From positions 558,001 to 622,000 of the forward strand of contig CADCSX010000001.1 in NCBI GenBank assembly GCA_902805475.1: a stretch of 64,000 nucleotides of DNA, written 5' to 3'. The DNA is from Entonaema liquescens. Lineage: Eukaryota; Ascomycota; Sordariomycetes; Xylariales; Xylariaceae. A program made the translations under genes and the position numbers. Numbering within the stretch: the first letter of the stretch is position 1; each line of letters starts with the position of its first letter. Shown one piece after another: positions 58,199 to 64,000 of the stretch. Under the pieces are notes generated by a model. It was not told the DNA's origin. It worked only from the letters and a program-made list of their open reading frames with translations, and made no database searches.

Positions 58199-60600
58199 AC
58201 GACGAGTGACCGTCGTGGAGGATCGTTGCTTGTGATTTGACAATTGAGCCGACAAGGAGGACGTTGTCTTTTTTTCAAAAAGGGGGCAGGTGTAAGGATC
58301 GTAGCTATTGTTGCTATCGTGGCTTCTAGCAAAGTATCGTTGTGTTGTATTGCTTACCAAAGCGATAACGTTAAAATTACTATCTCTAATAGCTTAGAAC
58401 GAATGTTCGTATTCTTAGATAGTAATCGATCAACTTCATACACTCAAGAGATCTCAACAATAGGTAGTGGTGAATTGCTACTTGTAGGCCAGGTTGTTAC
58501 CCTCGTCAGCTTATCGGAAAACAAGTTAGGATGCGAGAGGTGAGATCAGAGCTGACATGAATGGAAATGATTAACGTTTAGCTTTGGTGATGTGACTGGA
58601 CATTAGTAATGTAGTGTCTTCCTTCGTATACCAGTATGTGTGTCATATGGCTATAGTTCTATTAGAAGCAGGCTGTTCTAGTCATTCTTTTTCTATCATA
58701 TCTATATGTTAGGCAAATGGCATATATAATGAATTACTTGACTCCCCTCTGATATGAAAGGAATGTAACTGTCTTATATACTACGATATATACAAACACA
58801 CCAAAAGTCACTTGATAGAGTGAGGTTCTAAACTGATGAGTCTAACCAAGGATGTAGATGTAGATGTAAGGTAGATAGCTGTATTGATATACGTAAGCAA
58901 GATACAAGGTATGTACGTAGAATACGATTGGAAGTACGCGGTTAGTGTGCCGAATAAGGCGTAGTGTGGATGTGCCTGACACATCTATGACCACCTGCAG
59001 TTCCTCCAGGGGGCTGGTGACATTTGCACTGCCCGACCCGTGATCTCTGATGGTATAACACTACTAGAGTTTTGGTGTTAAACCTAGTGTTGACGCTATG
59101 GGTCGATAATACTTAACACGTATTTAGTACGCGTATTGGATAGGCAGATACCTAGTTAATTAGATAGTCAGATGTTTTGATATCGGATGATCTCTTGTTG
59201 CACAAATACCTGATACTGGTATACGGTATACGAGTATATACAAGGAATATATGTATGTATGTAGGTAATAGCGACTGAAGGAGGTAGTAGTACTTAGGTG
59301 TTCGAAGATTAAATTAAGTGGGCCAATCTTGTAATTGTAGGTATTCCACGCACGTTATCAGCAAGATCTGCCAAGACGCTATTCCAAATATGCTCAGGTG
59401 CTGATTCGGTACATGTAGTACCTAACTTTTGTACCCTTTTAGTACTCGGACTTGAACCTTGTACGTACATAGCACCGTACCTGGGATGTTCTTGTAAGTG
59501 CAGTTTATTAGTCGAGAAAGAGAGATATCGTCATCAGCAATGATGAACATCCTTTTTTCTTTTTCACCATTCAAATGAATGGTATTATTAGCACCCGCCA
59601 GATTCCGCCAGATCCCCCGTTTTCACAAACCTAGCTGACTGCGATAGCGGACTTAAGAGATGCCTGTCTGGGATTCCGTTCTGTTATAAGGCAATAAGGC
59701 AAAAAGGGAGTTGTGCAATATTTTTTATTTTTTGAAAACAAAGACGGAACTCGTCAAGGAAACTTCCCTTCTTGTCACTTTTTTTTTTCCCTTCATATCA
59801 TTTTATCTTTTGTCACTTGTTTCCGACTCATACCTTTCGCGTGTGACCTCGACCAATAAACCCTCCTTTCTGCGGCTGTTGACCTTTTGGTCTAACAATT
59901 ACATTGGAACTTAGCATCACTTAGCATCATTCGTTTTTAGAAACATCCCACGCGTCAACGTCAACCATCTTATTATGAACCCAGATTCATCATCCCTTGG
60001 TTCTGTTCAGGTTCATTCTTCAAGTTGATTCGATTCGATTTGGTTTTTTATTAACTCGAACCATCCTACCTTATAACTGTCCTGACCATCTTTCGACTTT
60101 CGACTTTGGAAGCGTACGTGTGTAATACAATTACCTACATAATTCCCTCTATGCATACATGTATTATATTGTATAATACATACAATACCAATACCTGGCA
60201 CGAATGAACTAACGCTGATCAGCGGATCCCTGCTTCAGTGAGCGCGGGGCATTCCCTTTGCTGGCTTCTTGTTGGAGACGGCAACTCGGTGCCCCCCAAA
60301 TCCCCCCATATCCCCCCAAAACCCTCTCAAAGTCTCTCTCTCTCTAGCTTTCTAAGCCTCTCCCATCCCCCTAAGCCTATCGCCGACGGTCGGTGAATAG
60401 CAACCCTATTCTATTGTTTGTAGGTAGTTGGTAGATTGTTGCCTCTCGGATTAACTCTGCCTAACTGTCGCTGCCCCGTCATCTTATCTGTGTTTATCCA
60501 AACAATCTATCCACGACGTCTATTACTTTTTTATTATTTTATTATTTTCTCGGGTTATCTTTTCTAAGCCGTCGTGTCTTCTTTGATTCTTCTAAACAAG
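58199..60600. other. 2.4-kb gene-free region upstream of the BNIP3-like gene
   Basis: AT-rich, with no gene. The last 350 bp contain long C-rich and CT-rich tracts (about 60295-60370), typical of a fungal promoter and leader, so the BNIP3-like mRNA may have a long 5' UTR. Confidence 0.45.
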
Positions 60601-61923
60601 ATGTCGGGGCATAACTGGCAACGTAGCAACGACTCCCAGCGGGTCGCTAATTCCGCTGCAATGCGGCCTGCATCCGGCCAACAGCGCCAGAGAAATGATG
60701 GTGAGTCTAACCTATTCCACAGCTACGAACCAAACCTCACCATCTTAGAATCATGGGTTGAGGTGGCCTCGCACCCTTCCTCGTCCTCCGTCTCGTCCAT
60801 CGGAGACGAGATCGTCACTACGGGGTTACAAGTGGGCTCCTCTTACAACTCGAGAAGGAGACGACGTTTACATCCGCAGTCTTATGCCCGACCCGAAACT
60901 CGACAACCCACTTTTGCTGCCGCCCAGGCTGGTCAGGCTGGTCAGGCTGGTCAGGCTGGTGCGAGTAGCAGCCAAGAGGAGTATGAAGAGAGCGAGAGCG
61001 AGGACGATCGAGTTTTAACCAGCTCTGCCGAGAATATCGCATCCCCTCAACGTACTGGGACCACTCCTCTGCGACACTCAGCTCAGCCTGTCGAAGATGA
61101 CTCGAGCGATGATGATGACGATCGTGGGACTGCGCTGGCTCAACGCCCTTCGGAACCTTTCCAACCCCAGCCGAATGCATTTACTCACCCGCCTTCGCAT
61201 TTAACCCACAGGCACTCAGCAAGCTCGAGTATTCCCCAACATCACCGACCATCTTTTGGTCAGCGATCCCAAACTCGCATCGACCGTCGCGCTCCTAATT
61301 TCATGTCCCCGAACTACCAGGCTGATAACGATGCAGCCCTGCGTGCTAGTTTGACGACCCTGCTTAGCTGTGCAGCTGCAGCAGGTAAGCGAACCAAGGA
61401 TGGAGAAAAGCAAATGGACGAGCGTTCTCCTGCAGCCACTGGCAACCAACCTGTGGAGCTGCGCTTCGTTCCCGAGAGCGAACTAATGGCCCCACCACCA
61501 CCGGCGGCCCAAACACGACCCGGTCAGTCTTCTAGAACAACCCCTCCGGCAACCACAACTCGCGAATCGGCAGGCGAAAAGGTTAAGCGAACGGCCACAC
61601 CCACACCCGCTACAAAGTCGCCACGGGCAACAAAGAAGAAGAAGACCAATGTGATTTCGGCTGAGGATACTCTTATTAGCCCAACGCTTCTCACGTGGGT
61701 TGTCAGTGCCGGCGTTGTGGTTCTCGTCTCGGTCGTCGGTTTTGGGGCCGGCTATGTGATCGGAAGAGAAGTTGGCCGCCAGGAGACTCTTGGCAGTCTG
61801 GGTACTAACGCCAGCGCGGTGGCCGACGGAAGCAATTGCGGAAGAGATGTGATCAGAAGCAGCGGCGGGACTCTGAGAAGATTCCGCTGGGGAACCGCGG
61901 TAGGCAAGAGCATAGCTGCTTGA
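60601..61923 (+). CDS. BNIP3-like tail-anchored protein (candidate mitophagy receptor)
   Basis: A single exon encodes 440 residues from the ATG at 60601. Near the N-terminus (residues 51-55) is ESWVEV, matching the SWVEL LC3-interacting motif of animal BNIP3/NIX. The middle is disordered, with a 9-bp coding repeat giving GQA units (about 60927-60960), acidic stretches and a short helical block DNDAALRASLTTLLSCAAAA. Near the C-terminus, KKKKTNVISAEDTLISPT precedes a single membrane span (about 362-388) ending in GFGAGYVIGREVG, which resembles the BNIP3 span's GLGIYIGRRL glycine pattern. A tail of about 50 residues follows. Filamentous fungi have BNIP3-family proteins, and this gene fits that group in layout. 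Membrane location is a firm reading; outer mitochondrial membrane and a mitophagy role are inferred. Confidence 0.65.
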   Translation: MSGHNWQRSNDSQRVANSAAMRPASGQQRQRNDGESNLFHSYEPNLTILESWVEVASHPSSSSVSSIGDEIVTTGLQVGSSYNSRRRRRLHPQSYARPETRQPTFAAAQAGQAGQAGQAGASSSQEEYEESESEDDRVLTSSAENIASPQRTGTTPLRHSAQPVEDDSSDDDDDRGTALAQRPSEPFQPQPNAFTHPPSHLTHRHSASSSIPQHHRPSFGQRSQTRIDRRAPNFMSPNYQADNDAALRASLTTLLSCAAAAGKRTKDGEKQMDERSPAATGNQPVELRFVPESELMAPPPPAAQTRPGQSSRTTPPATTTRESAGEKVKRTATPTPATKSPRATKKKKTNVISAEDTLISPTLLTWVVSAGVVVLVSVVGFGAGYVIGREVGRQETLGSLGTNASAVADGSNCGRDVIRSSGGTLRRFRWGTAVGKSIAA

Positions 61924-63203
61924 GACGGAAGAGCCTTGTTAGAACACGGAACGGAACGTGATATTATCGCTTTTTGCATTGATATTCGAGAAGCGGATGG
62001 ATTTGGCGTATTGACGTATTTACGAATCGATGACCTGCGGTTTACGACACCGCGTGCATTTTTTTGCGGTCGACAACACTGTTCAGTTTGACGCCTGCTG
62101 GAGTAGAGTACGACGCTGGGCCATTGGACCATGTCATTGGCGTTGTTTTGAACACTTTTTATTATTTCTTGGTGTTGGGTGAGACGGAGATATATCGAAG
62201 TCATCCATGAGCATTGTTCTTATACCTGGTGAGGGAGTTGGGTGCTGATATTTTTTATATTTTGTTATCGACATTTGTTTTGGTAGCGGATATGACGGGC
62301 TGACTGGCTGAGTCGAGCTAATATGAATATATCGTCTTTGATATAATCATGGAAACGATTTACTATTGCCAAGTAAACTCGACTGAGACGGTCTGGTACA
62401 CGCGTTCATATCTTGTTCATGTTTGTAGGATCTTGCAGGTATACGGCTGGGGATGGAGTGGCGGGATGGGATTCGGATTGTGATTGATGTGTAGCTTAGT
62501 TTTAATTGAAATGGGAATATATTTTACGTAGAATAGAAATATCTGATCTTGTGAGAAGAGAGTAGAGAATAATGGAGAAGTGATATGAACTAGAACAGAG
62601 GTGATTATTACTACGACTCCGAAAAAAACGCCTGGTTGCTCGAGAAGAGAAGGGGAATGAAATCCCAACGTTGGGTAATAGGTAGGTATAAAGGAGGTAG
62701 TAATTGGGTATGAGTCCAAACACGGTTCACAGTATGAGAAGAAACCATTGTAGTAAAGTCACAGGGGGCTCTGAATAATCGCGCTGCATGAGGAGAGTAT
62801 CGTCGATGCACCCATACATACGGGCTTGGCTTTTGGGTTTCGTAGTTTTGTGCTCAGTTATCACGTTGTACGCGGGAGGTTAGCTAAAGTGCCAAGTGGA
62901 AAATAGATGTTGGGTCTGACAGTAGGGATGCAATGTAATGCGACGAAGAATATTTTCTACGTTATTGGTTATTGGTTATTGGTTTATGTACGACGAAGAT
63001 GGTGGGAATCGACACTTATTCATTACGGATGGTAGCTTTAGGTATACAAGTATGTATACCTAGGTAGATAGACAAGGTAAGGTAGTCCAGTCTGGTCTAG
63101 ACAGTCATGATTTTCCTACATAGGCCAGAGCAATACAAGACGAAGAATCAACAACAACACGCAGAGAAATCCATTTATCCATTCATTAACACCCACCAGT
63201 TTC
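61924..63203. other. Intergenic region between convergent genes
   Basis: 1.3 kb between the BNIP3-like gene and the minus-strand edge gene. It contains one CCTAGGTA motif (about 63059). No gene is seen. Confidence 0.45.
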
Positions 63204-64000
63204 CTAGTCATCATCATCATCGTCGTCGTCATCGTCAAGAATAAACGGCCCAGCCCTCCTAGTCTTTGCCCCTTTTCCAGCACGCGCGCGCTTCCGAACG
63301 GGGACATCGTCTTCGCTGTCTTCCTCATCGTCTGAATCCCCGCGAGAAGGTTTCTCCGAAGCACGTTTCTGTCTGAGAAGCTGGCTCATGGACGGAATTC
63401 CGTCGTCGTCCGAGTCGCCGCTGTCTTGCGTGGAATCGAAGCGCGTTGGCTCATAGTACAACGACTTCTTTTGTTGTTTTATGGAGTGGCCGTCAATGGT
63501 AGATGATATAGACGGTGACGTGGGCGATGTTGAGCGCCGGTTCCTCCGTGGCAGGGAAGATGTTGGGACAGCGTTACTTGAGGTTGCCATCTCGTCTGCG
63601 ACGACGAAACCCTCCAGGTCGGCCCCGTCGTCTGAGTCGTCTGTTAGATCAAGGTCGCTAGTACGCCGGCAGTCATCGCCTTCGTCAGCGCTCTCGTCGT
63701 AAACTGCTGTGCTCTTTGAGCTCTTCTTGGGCTGCCCGCGTGGCTGTCGGGGGGCGGACGTCTTTGTTTTTGACTTGGTATTATGTCTCTTAGGGGTGGG
63801 GGAAGTTCTTCCACTTCTTCGCTATCAATGTCTTCTTCTGGTGATTGTGCCCGAGCGCGGGGCTTCTTCTGTTTCGCCGGCGCCGAAATACTCTTGGGTC
63901 GTGATGGGCGAGATAGAGCAACTGATAGCTCCTCAATTTCATCGTCTTCCTCTGGAGTTGGCGGTGTCATCTTTCTCTTCTTACGGACTGGTTCATCTGT
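63204..64000 (-). CDS. C-terminal part of an acidic nuclear-type protein (5' end outside window), one frame break
   Basis: The frame enters from the right edge (TDEPVRKKRK, a possible nuclear localisation signal) and reads acidic, Pro-rich sequence (MTPPTPEEDDEIEELS..., EELPPP). After one added base at the plus-strand GGGG 63793-63796 it continues KRHNTKSKTKTSAPRQPRGQ, VYDESADEGDD, LDLTDDSDDGADLEGFVVAD, then a Ser/Arg-rich region, YYEPTRFDSTQDSGDSDDDG, and a basic cluster VRKRARAGKGAKTRRAG before a final run of ten aspartates and a stop at 63204. DLEGFVVAD-like acidic segments occur in chromatin and DNA-repair proteins, but I do not recognise the family. The C-terminal Asp run is encoded by a GAT/GAC microsatellite. 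Confidence 0.55.

Noticed and set aside
1..64000. CRISPR arrays, operons or prokaryotic features
   Set aside because: The sequence is eukaryotic with spliceosomal introns; none of the tandem repeats has spacer-repeat structure.

Overview
The window is nuclear DNA of a filamentous ascomycete (Pezizomycotina, probably Sordariomycetes). The evidence is gene density, mostly 50-140 nt introns with GTANGT-like donors and CTAAC-like branch sites, and typical mould families: WSC surface protein, cAMP-receptor-like GPCR, BNIP3-like protein, fungal F-box/propeller protein, and a fungal 2OG-oxygenase-like family. About 19 protein genes, one tRNA gene and two short inverted-repeat transposons can be supported. 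Splice sites were placed by hand from reading-frame continuity and family similarity; no search was run.

Layout. 1-12 kb: 3' end of mitochondrial intermediate peptidase (oct1), a WSC surface protein, DNA polymerase REV1 (-), a glutathione S-transferase, a RED-like splicing protein and a nucleoside hydrolase. 12-21.5 kb: two tandem paralogues of a fungal 2OG-Fe(II) oxygenase-like family (one with its catalytic residues replaced, one without the oxygenase domain), a 480-bp MITE, an intron-containing tRNA-His and a 343-aa orphan protein. 21.4-25.7 kb is gene-free. 25.7-27.2 kb: cAMP-receptor-like GPCR. 27.2-32.4 kb is gene-free. 32.4-44.5 kb: a methyltransferase-like protein, a nine-exon GH15 glycoside hydrolase with a 13-nt micro-exon, and an F-box/propeller protein ending in a CaaX box. 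45.8-54 kb is a housekeeping cluster: TAF3 and TAF7 (divergent, with a MITE between them), mitochondrial ribosomal protein mL54, a complex I 12-kDa subunit and a nucleolin (Nsr1/Gar2) homologue. 54-60.6 kb is gene-poor. 60.6-62 kb: a BNIP3-like single-pass protein. The right edge holds the 3' part of an acidic protein gene on the minus strand.

Functional links. REV1 serves translesion synthesis. TAF3 and TAF7 belong to TFIID. mL54, the complex I subunit, oct1 and the BNIP3-like protein all concern mitochondria. Nothing looks like a biosynthetic cluster.

A technical pattern runs through the window. At least twelve single-base frame breaks in six genes are each repaired by lengthening a short homopolymer by one base, usually CCCC or GGGG. 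After that correction every complete gene gives an exact whole number of codons. These look like consensus errors rather than pseudogenes, and the affected genes are annotated as intact with that caveat.
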